A DNA stretch of 64,000 bases from an uncultured Roseibium sp. (GTDB taxonomy: Bacteria; Pseudomonadota; Alphaproteobacteria; Rhizobiales; Stappiaceae), in the NCBI RefSeq assembly GCF_963675985.1, contig NZ_OY780958.1, positions 3,720,001-3,784,000 on the forward strand. The letters run 5' to 3'. Of the stretch, positions 54,693 through 63,618 are shown piece by piece. The position numbers and the translations under genes were made by a program. Each line of letters opens with the position of its first letter. The stretch's first letter is position 1. The notes below the pieces were generated by a model, which saw nothing but the letters and a program-made list of their open reading frames with translations, did no database searches and was not told where the DNA came from.

Positions 54693-57007
54693 ACGACGCG
54701 ACACCCGTGATGACGAACAGTCCCAACATCATATCCGATCATCTCATGGGGGAGGTCTGGCCGACGGTGCAGCCCGGCCGCGGTCCGTCCGACCTCGGGT
54801 CCGTACGGCTGGAGCCTTCGGTTCCAGTGCGGGTCCGCAGCATGCAGACCCTGAAGCTTGTCTACACGGTCGGCCGCTTCGGCCTGGACGACACAGGAGG
54901 GCTGAAGGTGGTGCAGCGTTTCACCAACGACGGCGGCCGCTGGCAGACGAATGATCCCGCCGCCATGAACTACGTTACAGCGTTCGCATCGAACGGGGTC
55001 GGGCTCGACATCGAGATCGAACGCAACGGGCATCAGCGCCCGTGGGACCGCTCCATGTGCATCACTGTGTGCCGAGGACACATGAAGCAGGGCGACACGA
55101 TCACAATCGTCCTGGGCGACCGCTCGCAGGGTGGACCCGGGCTGAGGATGCCGACTTTCTGCGAAAGCGCACATGAATTCCGGGTCCTGGTCGATGTCTG
55201 CGCCACCCGTCAGTTCCTGCCGCTCCAGCAACGGCCGGCTGTCGAAATCCTGCCTGAGACGCCGCGGACGTGGCGCGTTCTTCTTCCGGGCCTGCGCCGG
55301 CCCGGCGCGAAGTTTTCGCTGGGTCTCAGGGCCGATGATCTCTGGGGCAACCCGTCCGATATGGTCGAGGGAACCTTCCGTCTGACCGCATCGGGACCGG
55401 TCGAGGGGCTGCCGCAAACGGTGACCTTCCACCGCGGCCAGCGCGCGCTGCGGATCGACGGCCTGACCGCCGCCGCACCTGGCGTGATCCGCGTGGCGCT
55501 CAGCGATGATGAGGGGAACGTCCTGGTCCTCTCCAACCCGCTCGTCGTGCGCGAAGGGGAATACGAAGGCTTCTGGGGCGATCTGCATGGCCAAAGCGGC
55601 GAGACCGTCGGGATCAATCCGATCCAGGAGTATTTCGAATTCGGCCGGGACCTGGCCCTGCTCGACGTGATGAGCCACCAGGCGAACGATTTCCAGGTCA
55701 AGAACGTGTTCTGGAACCAGATCAACGCCGTCACGGCCGAGTTCGACGCACCTGGAAAATTCGTGGCCTTTCCGGGATACGAATGGTCGGGCAACACACC
55801 AACCGGCGGGGATCACAACGTGTTCTTCCGCCACGAGGGCCGCCCTATGGTTCGCTCTTCCCACGCGATGCTGCAGGACCGCAACGATCTCATCCGGGAC
55901 GCGAACACGACAGCAGAGCTGTTCGAGGCGCTGAAAGACGAGGACTGCGTTCTCTACGCCCACGTAGGCGGTCGCCCGGCCGATATCGGCCAGGCCGACG
56001 GCGGTGCGTTGCGGACAGCCGTGGAGGTCCATTCCGACTGGGGCACCTTCGAGTGGATCATGGCAGACAGTTTCAAGCTGGGTTACCGGCACGGGCTTGT
56101 CTGCAATTCCGACGGACACAAGGGGCGTCCGGGAGCGAGCCACCCCGGCGCGTCGAGTTTCGGCGCCCTGGGCGGGTTGACCTGCTTTTTCGCAAGGGAA
56201 CTGAGCAGAGACGGGATTTTCGAGGCCATGCGCCGCCGTCATCACTACGGTACGACCGGAGGGCGCCTGCATCTGGATGTAACCGCCGCCTTTGCCTCTC
56301 CCGCACGTCTGTTCGAGACAGATCCGCGCCTGGGTGACGCCCGGTTCGGCCAGGCGGAGACCGCCATGATGGGAGATATCGTTGCCGTCAGAGAAGATCG
56401 CTTCGAGGTCAGTGTTTCCGCGGTTACCCAATCGCCACTTTTGTCCATCGACATTCTCCGCGGCACAGAGGTACTGAAGACTGTCAGGCCGTATGGTGAG
56501 GACGTCCTCGGCCCGCGCTATCGGGTCTGTTTTCACGGCGCCGAATATCGGGGCCGTGGGCGTCAGACCAACTGGAAGGGCCACGCGCGGCTGGACGGAG
56601 CCCACATCGAGCGCTTCGAAACGGTCAACGCCTGGAACCACGACAGGCTGTTGCGCCCGTCCGCCGACGACCGTGTCGAATTCGATGTGCTGACGACGGG
56701 CAATTTCGTCGGCTTCGATATCTGGCTGAACGATGTCGCGGGCGGGATCGAGATCGTGACCGGCCATGTGTCGGGAAAGATCGACCTGGCGTCGGTCGGT
56801 ATCGATCCCGTTGTGCTTGAAGCGGGGGGACTGGACCGCAAGGTGACGCTTCAGCGGCTGCCCGACACGCTGTCCGTAACCGCCCTGGAAGCTTCGGCGG
56901 ACATTGTCCTCGACAAAAACGGAGACACGCCGGTCTGGGCGCGGGTGGCGACGGAAGACGGTCATCTGGCCTGGTCCAGCCCGATCTACGCCTTTCGCGA
57001 CACATAA
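54689..57007 (+). CDS. DUF3604 protein with PHP-like metal-site motifs
   Basis: 772 aa, cytosolic by lack of signal peptide. Metal-ligand-like motifs are spread as in PHP-type hydrolases: GDLHGQSGETVG, PGYEWSG, GGDHNVFF, YAHVGGRPADI, EVHSDWG and NSDGHKGRPG. The N-terminal 280 residues look like beta-sandwich domains, and so does the C-terminus. DUF3604 proteins are uncharacterised. Translational coupling (ATGA) to tctA suggests it acts on the transported substrate, perhaps as an ester or phosphoester hydrolase. Confidence 0.82.
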   Translation: MNDATPVMTNSPNIISDHLMGEVWPTVQPGRGPSDLGSVRLEPSVPVRVRSMQTLKLVYTVGRFGLDDTGGLKVVQRFTNDGGRWQTNDPAAMNYVTAFASNGVGLDIEIERNGHQRPWDRSMCITVCRGHMKQGDTITIVLGDRSQGGPGLRMPTFCESAHEFRVLVDVCATRQFLPLQQRPAVEILPETPRTWRVLLPGLRRPGAKFSLGLRADDLWGNPSDMVEGTFRLTASGPVEGLPQTVTFHRGQRALRIDGLTAAAPGVIRVALSDDEGNVLVLSNPLVVREGEYEGFWGDLHGQSGETVGINPIQEYFEFGRDLALLDVMSHQANDFQVKNVFWNQINAVTAEFDAPGKFVAFPGYEWSGNTPTGGDHNVFFRHEGRPMVRSSHAMLQDRNDLIRDANTTAELFEALKDEDCVLYAHVGGRPADIGQADGGALRTAVEVHSDWGTFEWIMADSFKLGYRHGLVCNSDGHKGRPGASHPGASSFGALGGLTCFFARELSRDGIFEAMRRRHHYGTTGGRLHLDVTAAFASPARLFETDPRLGDARFGQAETAMMGDIVAVREDRFEVSVSAVTQSPLLSIDILRGTEVLKTVRPYGEDVLGPRYRVCFHGAEYRGRGRQTNWKGHARLDGAHIERFETVNAWNHDRLLRPSADDRVEFDVLTTGNFVGFDIWLNDVAGGIEIVTGHVSGKIDLASVGIDPVVLEAGGLDRKVTLQRLPDTLSVTALEASADIVLDKNGDTPVWARVATEDGHLAWSSPIYAFRDT

Positions 57008-57480
57008 CGGGGCTGCCTGCTCTTTAAAAGCGGATCCTTTTTGACCGGGACTTTCTGAGAGCAGTGCAGTTTCGTGAGGAACTTGAAGAGAATTGCGAGG
57101 CCGAAATGGCTGCGGTAGACCGAAGCCGCCTCTCTTCCATGACAACACGCCCGCAGTCACCGCTTGCGGCAAATTCTGCCATGCGAGGAGAGGGCAGGTT
57201 TGCCTTGTGAAGTCCGATTCCAGTTCCTTCGAAATGGAACGTCTATCTTAACATTCCCGACCGCCGATTTCGAGAATTACACATTAATGCGACACAATCT
57301 CATCCATATTTACGACTGCATACATAAATTCTATTGCTTATATCTTTAATATTTGATCCGACATCTTGTATTTTCACATTTTTCTAGAAAGTAAAATAAA
57401 ACACTCCTTGACAAATTTTCTGAATGACGATGGGCTATAAATCTTAGGAGGCGTTTTGTCTTCGAGGAGATTGTCTACGA
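57008..57480. other. Intergenic region with AT-rich stretch and regulator remnant
   Basis: 473 bp. The left part contains the 30-bp copy of a FadR-type sequence (57101-57130). From about 57,230 to 57,450 the DNA is strongly AT-rich. TTGACA (57408-57413) and TATAAA (57436-57441) are 22 bp apart, too far for a normal sigma-70 promoter. AGGAGG (57445-57450) and GAGGAGA (57464-57470) precede the amidase; the latter has the better spacing. Confidence 0.55.
57101..57130 (+). pseudogene. Fragment of a FadR-type regulator gene
   Basis: 29 of 30 bases match 50366-50395 in the intact FadR-type gene. In the matching frame it reads PKWLR-stop-TEAA: the single A-to-T change makes an amber codon. Flanks do not align beyond this core, so it is a relic of a second regulator or of a small duplication. 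It lies between the tct and amidase operons, where a regulator could have stood. Confidence 0.6.
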
Positions 57481-58965
57481 ATGCTTTTTTTTGAAGAGTA
57501 TGAGACTTTTGATGCGACCGGCCTTGCCGATCTGATTGCGAAAAGGGAAATCAGCGCAAGTGAGGCTTTGGATGCTGCCCTTGCGCGTGCTCATGCTGTC
57601 AATCCGGACCTGAACGCGCTGACCATGCTGCGCGAGGACACCGCCAGACAGAAGGCTCAGGGACAGCTGCCTGACGGCCCGCTTTCCGGCGTGCCGTTCC
57701 TGTTGAAGGACCTGGGAGGCGAAGCCGTCGATTTCCCTGCCAACAATGGCTCCAATTTGCTGCGCGATACGCGCTATTCGCAAAATTCGACGCTGATCGA
57801 CCGGCTTTTTGCCTCCGGCGTAAACACCTTCGGACGGACAACGGCTCCGGAAGGGGGCGTGGGGTGTGCGACAGAGGCTGCGGTTTACGGCGGACCGACA
57901 CGCAACCCCTGGGATCTCCAACGGACACCCGGCGGCTCGTCGGGCGGATCGGGTGCGGCGGTCGCAGCCGGAATCGTGCCGGCGGCCCATGGCTCGGACG
58001 GCGGCGGTTCGGTGCGCATCCCCGCGTCCTCCTGCGGCCTGTTCGGCTTCAAGCCAACCCGCGCGCGCCTGCCGGACGGGCCATTCTCCGGTGAGGGCTG
58101 GGCCGGCATGGCGATCGAAGGGTTCCTGACGCGCAGCGTTCGCGACACGGCCCTGCTGCTCGACATCTGCGAGGGCGCCGATCTCGGAGCCCCCTACTGG
58201 GCGCCACCGTTGCAGGCGAGCTTTTCGGCCGCGGCAGACGCCACCGGCAAGCCGCTCAGAATTGCGGTCTGCGAGACCACGCTCACCGGGGACCCGATCC
58301 ATGCGGACTGCCGGACCGCCGTGCAGGATGCGGCGAAGCTTTTGGAAAGCATGGGCCACGAGGTGACCCCGGCCTGCCCGCAGGCCGCCGATACGGTTGG
58401 AATGATGACGGCCTGGACCGATATCGTCGCCTGCGGCACGGCCCTATGGGTGCGCAAGGCGCTTGCCAAACGCAACCGCGACCTGCGCCCGGACGATCTT
58501 GAGAACGTGGTCCGCAGCGCCTGCGCGCATGCCGCCACGATTTCGGGCGACGCCTATCTGGAGGCGGTCGAGAAGATCCATGCCTACGGCCGGCAGATGG
58601 CCGCGTTTTTCGAAGACTACGATGTGTTGCTGACGGCGACGCTGGCCGAACCGCCGGCGCTGGTCGGGCGGTTTTCCCACGATCGCGAGAGTTATCTCGA
58701 CTACCGGCTCGGTCCGGACGGGGTGTTCGCCTATTCGCCGTTCACGGCGTCGTTCAATGCGACCGGGCAACCGGCAGCCTCCGTTCCCCTCCACTGGACC
58801 GCGTCCGGTCTTCCGGTCGGGATCCATCTCGCGGGGCGGTTCGGCGAAGACGAGGTCCTCATGACCCTTTGCGCCGAACTGGAACGGGCGCGGCCGTGGT
58901 TTATGAGCCGGCCCCCGGTCCGGTTTCGACAAGATAATTCAGGCATTTCCGGAGAAACCCAGTGA
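57481..58965 (+). CDS. Amidase (amidase-signature family)
   Basis: 494 aa. The Ser-cisSer-Lys triad is visible: Lys in FLLKDLGG, cis-Ser in GGSSGGSGA and nucleophile Ser in GSDGGGSVRIPAS. It hydrolyses an amide to acid and ammonia. First gene of an operon with a complete polyamine-type ABC importer, whose gene overlaps its stop by one base (TGATG), so it probably cleaves the imported amide. No signal peptide, so it is cytosolic. Confidence 0.92.
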   Translation: MLFFEEYETFDATGLADLIAKREISASEALDAALARAHAVNPDLNALTMLREDTARQKAQGQLPDGPLSGVPFLLKDLGGEAVDFPANNGSNLLRDTRYSQNSTLIDRLFASGVNTFGRTTAPEGGVGCATEAAVYGGPTRNPWDLQRTPGGSSGGSGAAVAAGIVPAAHGSDGGGSVRIPASSCGLFGFKPTRARLPDGPFSGEGWAGMAIEGFLTRSVRDTALLLDICEGADLGAPYWAPPLQASFSAAADATGKPLRIAVCETTLTGDPIHADCRTAVQDAAKLLESMGHEVTPACPQAADTVGMMTAWTDIVACGTALWVRKALAKRNRDLRPDDLENVVRSACAHAATISGDAYLEAVEKIHAYGRQMAAFFEDYDVLLTATLAEPPALVGRFSHDRESYLDYRLGPDGVFAYSPFTASFNATGQPAASVPLHWTASGLPVGIHLAGRFGEDEVLMTLCAELERARPWFMSRPPVRFRQDNSGISGETQ

Positions 58966-60053
58966 TGGAACAGGGCGTGGCGATATCGGCCCAATCGGTC
59001 TCGAAAGTCTTCGGTGTTCCACCGAACGGCATGCGGGCGCTCGATACGGTCTCGGTGGACATAAGGCGAAACGAGTTCTTCACACTGCTGGGCCCGTCGG
59101 GCTGCGGCAAGACCACACTGCTGCGCATGATTGCCGGTTTCGAAGCGCCGACCGAAGGCACGATCCTGCTGGAAGGCACCGACATAACGGCCGCCCCTCC
59201 GTTCAAGCGCCCGGTGAACACAGTCTTCCAGAGCTATGCGCTGTTTCCCCATCTCACGGTGGCGCAAAACATCGCCTTCGGCCTTGAGATGCTCGGCCGC
59301 GGCAAGTCGGAGATCGAAACGACCGTGCGCGAGATGCTGGCGCTCGTTCGCATGGAGGAAATGGGCGGACGTCTCCCGGCCCAGCTGTCGGGCGGCCAGC
59401 AGCAGCGCGTCGCGCTGGCACGCGCCCTTGCCCCCCGCCCCTCCGTCCTGTTGCTGGACGAGCCCCTGTCGGCCCTCGACCTGAAACTGCGCCAGCAGAT
59501 GCAGATCGAGCTCAAGCGGATGCAGAGGGACACCGGCATCACCTTCATCTTCGTCACCCATGACCAGGAAGAAGCCCTGACCATGTCGGACCGGATCGGC
59601 GTCATGAACGGCGGCAAGATATTGCAGGTCGGCAGTCCGCAGGAGATTTACAATCGCCCGGTCAATCGCTTCGTCGCGAGTTTCATCGGGGAATCAAATT
59701 TCCTCGAAGCGGAGATTATCGAAAGCGGGCAGACCGCACACGTCAGGCTGGCGGGCGGGGTCGAGGCGACCGCCGCGTGCACCGACGGCGAAGCCCCGTC
59801 CGGCAAAGTGACGCTTACCGTCAGGCCGGAGCAGATCGTGCTGGGTCAAAGCGGCGGCGAAGGCGGTCTTTCCGGCAAGGTCACCAACACCTTGTATTTC
59901 GGTACCGACATGCATTGTTACATCGACCTGGACAACGGCACGCAGCTTGTTGCCCGGACAGCGGCGACGACCGACGGCCGGGGCGTCCATCAGGTCGGCG
60001 ATGTCGTCACCGTCGGCTTTACGCCCGGTGCCCTGCGCATCATAGGAGGCTGA
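58965..60053 (+). CDS. ABC transporter ATPase, PotA-like
   Basis: 362 aa from ATG 58965 (a GTG one codon earlier is possible). Walker A GPSGCGKTT, Q-loop FQSYALFPH, signature LSGGQQQR, Walker B LLLDEPLSALD and switch His in VTHDQEEALTMSDR. A C-terminal TOBE domain follows. It energises the two permeases downstream. Spermidine/putrescine family by similarity, but the amidase suggests an amide-bearing ligand. Confidence 0.93.
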   Translation: MEQGVAISAQSVSKVFGVPPNGMRALDTVSVDIRRNEFFTLLGPSGCGKTTLLRMIAGFEAPTEGTILLEGTDITAAPPFKRPVNTVFQSYALFPHLTVAQNIAFGLEMLGRGKSEIETTVREMLALVRMEEMGGRLPAQLSGGQQQRVALARALAPRPSVLLLDEPLSALDLKLRQQMQIELKRMQRDTGITFIFVTHDQEEALTMSDRIGVMNGGKILQVGSPQEIYNRPVNRFVASFIGESNFLEAEIIESGQTAHVRLAGGVEATAACTDGEAPSGKVTLTVRPEQIVLGQSGGEGGLSGKVTNTLYFGTDMHCYIDLDNGTQLVARTAATTDGRGVHQVGDVVTVGFTPGALRIIGG

Positions 60054-60055
60054 TC

Positions 60056-60985
60056 ATGACCACAGTGCCGCCTGAAGCCGGGGTATTGGAAGCAAACGTC
60101 GAGGCCGCGCGCGTCAAACGGAACTGGCTGCTTTCCCTACCGGCCCTGCTGCTGCTCTTGATCGGCGCGTCGGGTCCGCTGCTCATTGTTCTGGTCTATT
60201 CGTTCCTGGAACCGGGCGATTTCAGCGGTGTCGTCTGGAAACCGACCTTCGATGCCTGGGTGCAGATCTTCTTCAGCCGCGACATCTTCGACGACACGCT
60301 TGGACTGGCCGACGCCCATCTGACGATCTTCTGGCGCTCCGTGCGGCTGTCGCTGCTGACCACGCTCATCACCATCGCCTTCGGCCTGCCGACGGCCTAT
60401 TTCATTGCCACCCGGCCGGGACGCGCCCGCGTCTTCTGGCTGTTCCTGATCACGATCCCGTTCTGGACCAACCTGCTTGTGCGCACCTTCGCGATCCTGG
60501 AGGTAATCCGCAGCGAGGGCCTGATCAACACGTGGCTGATGCGCCTCGGCCTGATCTCGCAACCGATCCAGATCATGTATACCGACACGGCGGTTCTGAT
60601 CGGCATGGCTTATGTCTATCTGCCGCTGATGGTCCTGCCGCTTTACGCGGCCATCGAGCGCTTCGACTTCAAGCTGGTCGAAGCCGGGTACGACCTTTAC
60701 GCCAATCGCTGGCAGGTGCTGCGCCGGGTCATCCTGCCCATCGTCAAGCCGGGGATCGTCGCCGGGTCGATCCTGGTCTTCGTGCCTTCCCTTGGCGCCT
60801 ACGTGACGCCGCGGGTGCTGGGCGGCGGCAAGAACATGATGATCGGCAATTTCATCGAGCTGCAGTTCGGACAGGGCCGGAACTGGCCGCTGGGCTCGTC
60901 GCTGTCGATCCTGCTTCTGCTGATCGTGATGGCGGCGCTGCTGGTTTATGTGCGCGTCTCCACCAAAGGAGGCGACAATGCGTAA
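60056..60985 (+). CDS. ABC transporter permease, PotB-like
   Basis: 309 aa from ATG 60056 with AGGAGG about 6 nt upstream. Six transmembrane helices are visible, and the cytoplasmic EAA-type loop reads EAGYDLYANRWQVLRRVILPIVKPGI. Longer frames to 59777 are antisense to the ATPase gene end. It overlaps the next permease gene by 8 nt. Confidence 0.92.
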   Translation: MTTVPPEAGVLEANVEAARVKRNWLLSLPALLLLLIGASGPLLIVLVYSFLEPGDFSGVVWKPTFDAWVQIFFSRDIFDDTLGLADAHLTIFWRSVRLSLLTTLITIAFGLPTAYFIATRPGRARVFWLFLITIPFWTNLLVRTFAILEVIRSEGLINTWLMRLGLISQPIQIMYTDTAVLIGMAYVYLPLMVLPLYAAIERFDFKLVEAGYDLYANRWQVLRRVILPIVKPGIVAGSILVFVPSLGAYVTPRVLGGGKNMMIGNFIELQFGQGRNWPLGSSLSILLLLIVMAALLVYVRVSTKGGDNA

Positions 60986-61793
60986 GGGAAAACCGTTTTC
61001 CATTCGCCGCATTCCAGGCTTCACCGCGATCGCGATCACCTGCTTTGTGTTGCTTTACGCGCCAATCCTGACGATCGTGATCTATTCGTTCAACGCCGGG
61101 GAATCGGTGGCGCTCTGGAAGGGCTTTTCCATCGACTGGTATTTCGTGGCGGCCGGAAACCAGGCGGTTCAGGAAGCCACGCTGCGTTCGCTCGTCATCG
61201 CGCTGTGGGCCTCGGCGATTTCGACCACCCTCGCCACCATGGCGGCGCTGGGGACGACGCGGACGCGCCGCTTTCCCGGACAGACGCTCATCTACGTGAT
61301 GATCAACCAGCCACTGATGGTGCCGGAGATCGTCACCGCCGTGGCGCTGTTGATCTTCTTCGCCAGCATCAAGGTCGCCACCGGTTATTCCGGGCTCGGT
61401 TATCTGATCCTGGCGCATTCGGCCTTCTGCATCCCCTTCGCCTACATGCCGATCCGGGCGCGCATGGAGGGTATGGACCTGGCGCTGGAAGCCGCCGCGG
61501 CCGACCTCTACGCCACACCGTGGCGCACCTTCCGGCGGATTACCCTGCCGCTGATGGCGCCGGGCATCGTCGCCGGCGCCATGCTGGCCTTCGTCATTTC
61601 GCTCGATGACGTCATCATCACCGAATTCGTCAAATCGGCCGGTCAGGATACCCTGCCGACCTACATGCTCGGCCAGTTGCGCCGCGCCATTACGCCGGAG
61701 GTGAACGCCATCTCCACCGTGCTGCTCGCACTGACCGTCGTTCTTCTCACCGCGTTCTTCCTGCTGTCGGGCAGGAACACGGCGAAAAGCTGA
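60978..61793 (+). CDS. ABC transporter permease, PotC-like
   Basis: 271 aa from ATG 60978, with AAAGGAGG upstream. Six transmembrane helices and an EAA loop (EAAAADLYATPWRTFRRITLPLMAPGI). The segment SFNAGESVALWKGFSIDWY is typical of PotC. It pairs with the PotB-like permease to form the channel. Confidence 0.93.
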   Translation: MRKGKPFSIRRIPGFTAIAITCFVLLYAPILTIVIYSFNAGESVALWKGFSIDWYFVAAGNQAVQEATLRSLVIALWASAISTTLATMAALGTTRTRRFPGQTLIYVMINQPLMVPEIVTAVALLIFFASIKVATGYSGLGYLILAHSAFCIPFAYMPIRARMEGMDLALEAAAADLYATPWRTFRRITLPLMAPGIVAGAMLAFVISLDDVIITEFVKSAGQDTLPTYMLGQLRRAITPEVNAISTVLLALTVVLLTAFFLLSGRNTAKS

Positions 61794-61826
61794 AATACCT
61801 GAAGCTGTAAACAAGGAGTATGATTG

Positions 61827-62858
61827 ATGCGCCTATCTCTGTTGACGACCACGACGGCGGCATTGCTCGCCACCACAACGATGGCGTTCGCCGCGGGCGA
61901 GCTCAACATCTACAACTGGGGCAACTACACGAACCCGGAGCTGATCAAGAAATTCGAGGAAAAATACGACGTCAAGGTGACCGTGACCGACTATGATTCC
62001 AACACCACGGCGCTCACCAAGATCGAGGCTGGCGGCAGCGGTTTCGACATCGTCGTGCCGACAAGCAGCTATGTTCCGATCTATGTCGAGAAGGGCCTTC
62101 TGCTCGAAACGCGCCCCGACCAGATGGAAAACTTCAAGAACGTTGCCAAGCGCTGGGTCGACGTGCCCTGGGATCAGGGCCGTCACTACACCGTGCCGTG
62201 GCAGTGGGGAACGACCGGGGTAGCGGTCAACAAGAAGACCTACTCGGGCGACGTCAACACGTCGGCCATCTTCCTCGATCCGCCCGCCGAACTCGTCGGC
62301 AAGGTCAACGTGGTTCCTGAAATGAACGACGTGATCAACATGGCGATCTTCTATGTCGGCGGAGAAGCCTGCACCGAAGACAAGACCGTGCTGAAAAAGG
62401 TGCGCGACACCCTGGTCGCCGCCAAGCCGAAGTGGCTGTCGATGGATTACGGCACCACCGACAAGCTGAAGAGCGGCGAATACCAGGCGACCGTCAACTG
62501 GAACGGCTCCACCTTCCGCGCCCGGCTGGAAAACCCGGACGTCGTCTATGGCTACCCCAAGGAAGGCTATCCGCTGTGGATGGATGCCGTCGCGGTGCTG
62601 AAGGACGCCAAGAACGTCGAGAACGCCAAGCTGTTCCAGAACTTCATCATGGAGCCGGAAAACGCCGCCCTGATTTCGGCCTTCGCCCGCTATGCCAATG
62701 GCATCAAGGGTTCGGAAGAATTCATGCCTGCGGACATGAAAGGCGCGCCGGAACTCGACACGCCGGAAGACCTGCAGGCCGCCGGCCAGTTCCTGCCGTT
62801 CTGCCCGAAGTCCGCGCGTGACATCTACACCGCGATCTGGACCGAGTTGCAGAAATAA
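61827..62858 (+). CDS. Periplasmic substrate-binding protein, PotD/PotF-like
   Basis: 343 aa from ATG 61827, with AAGGAG 8 nt upstream; a TTG one codon earlier is less likely. Sec signal peptide: basic start, Thr/Ala/Leu-rich core, cleavage after AFA near residue 24. Mature N-terminus has the ELNIYNWGNY motif of polyamine-binding proteins, followed by VTDYDSNTTALTKIEAGG. Acidic ligand-site residues of true PotD cannot be confirmed by eye. Last gene of the amidase operon; a strong hairpin follows. Confidence 0.92.
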   Translation: MRLSLLTTTTAALLATTTMAFAAGELNIYNWGNYTNPELIKKFEEKYDVKVTVTDYDSNTTALTKIEAGGSGFDIVVPTSSYVPIYVEKGLLLETRPDQMENFKNVAKRWVDVPWDQGRHYTVPWQWGTTGVAVNKKTYSGDVNTSAIFLDPPAELVGKVNVVPEMNDVINMAIFYVGGEACTEDKTVLKKVRDTLVAAKPKWLSMDYGTTDKLKSGEYQATVNWNGSTFRARLENPDVVYGYPKEGYPLWMDAVAVLKDAKNVENAKLFQNFIMEPENAALISAFARYANGIKGSEEFMPADMKGAPELDTPEDLQAAGQFLPFCPKSARDIYTAIWTELQK

Positions 62859-62868
62859 GCCTTACGCG

Positions 62869-62904
62869 ACGACGGTGGAGCGGTTGCGGCCGCTCCACCG
62901 TCGT
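62869..62904 (+). terminator. Hairpin after the PotD-like gene, terminator-like
   Basis: ACGACGGTGGAGCGG (62869-62883) and CCGCTCCACCGTCGT (62890-62904) form a perfect 15-bp stem with a 6-nt loop, 10 bp after the stop. There is no T-tract, so it may protect the 3' end or act with Rho. Confidence 0.7.
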
Positions 62905-63310
62905 GGCTCTGGCGGACCTGCGTGTATCGATTGCATAGAGCAAACATTTGGGCTGAGTTGCCATGTGCGATACCGAACTTATATATTATTTATTATTATT
63001 TATTTTCTTCATAATAAGTTTAATTACGACACGAATTCATGATTTCGAAATTCTGAGTTTTGTTTATTCTAAAAATGTATATGGTATATTTTCGTTTATT
63101 CTACTGATTATTTTTATGCTATCTAAGAACAACATCATAAAAGTATTAGATTTCATCTTTTGCCCATAAAACCTCAATTTGCGAACCGATAAAAAAGACA
63201 CATCGACTACATAAATAACTGCACCGTTTCGACACGATGCCGATACGACGGAACAGCGAGCATCGGCGCGCTTTCCGCAGTCGAATTTCATCAGCTATTT
63301 CAAAGGGAAA
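62905..63310. other. AT-rich intergenic island, no gene confidently seen
   Basis: From about 62,975 to 63,240 the GC content falls far below the surroundings. One frame, 62963-63169 on the plus strand, would give a 68-residue very hydrophobic peptide rich in Ile/Phe/Leu, but it has no clear ribosome site. AT-rich DNA gives such frames by chance. No transposase or integrase remnant was found. Confidence 0.6.
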
Positions 63311-63387
63311 TGGCGCACCGGGGAGGATTCGAACCCCCGACCCCCAGATTCGTAGTCTGGTGCTCTATCCAGCTGAGCTACCGGTGC
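63311..63387 (-). tRNA. tRNA-Arg (anticodon ACG)
   Basis: Read on the minus strand it folds as a cloverleaf: acceptor GCACCGG/CCGGTGC, D-stem GCTC/GAGC, anticodon stem CCAGA/TCTGG with loop CTACGAA (anticodon ACG), T-stem GGGGG/CCTCC with loop TTCGAAT. Discriminator G and CCA are encoded (63311-63314). It decodes CGN arginine codons after A34-to-inosine editing. Confidence 0.95.
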
Positions 63388-63618
63388 TTAAGGCCTGTGA
63401 TCGGGCGGGGACGGTCTTGCTGGCGTGCCGCGCAGTCTGTCGTGCCTGACCTGGCTGGGTCATGTGCGGGCCGCGTGGAGTGCGTTCCCGAACAGGGCGC
63501 TACTCCTAATGCCGTCCGATTTGGAATGCAAGGGCAATTTCAGTTTTTTTGAATGCCCCGCGCGGCAAGTCCGGAAAACCGGCAAAACGCGCCGATCTCG
63601 CCTGTTGACATCCGGGCA

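Noticed and set aside
54635..57172. 845-codon minus-strand frame opposite DUF3604, and 53154-54704 opposite tctA
   Set aside because: Antisense shadows; the plus-strand genes have recognisable families, ribosome sites and coupled stops.
57408..57441. TTGACA...TATAAA promoter before the amidase
   Set aside because: The spacer is 22 bp, too long for a standard sigma-70 promoter.
62963..63169. 68-residue hydrophobic peptide gene
   Set aside because: Lies in a very AT-rich stretch without a ribosome site; Ile/Phe/Leu-rich frames arise there by chance.
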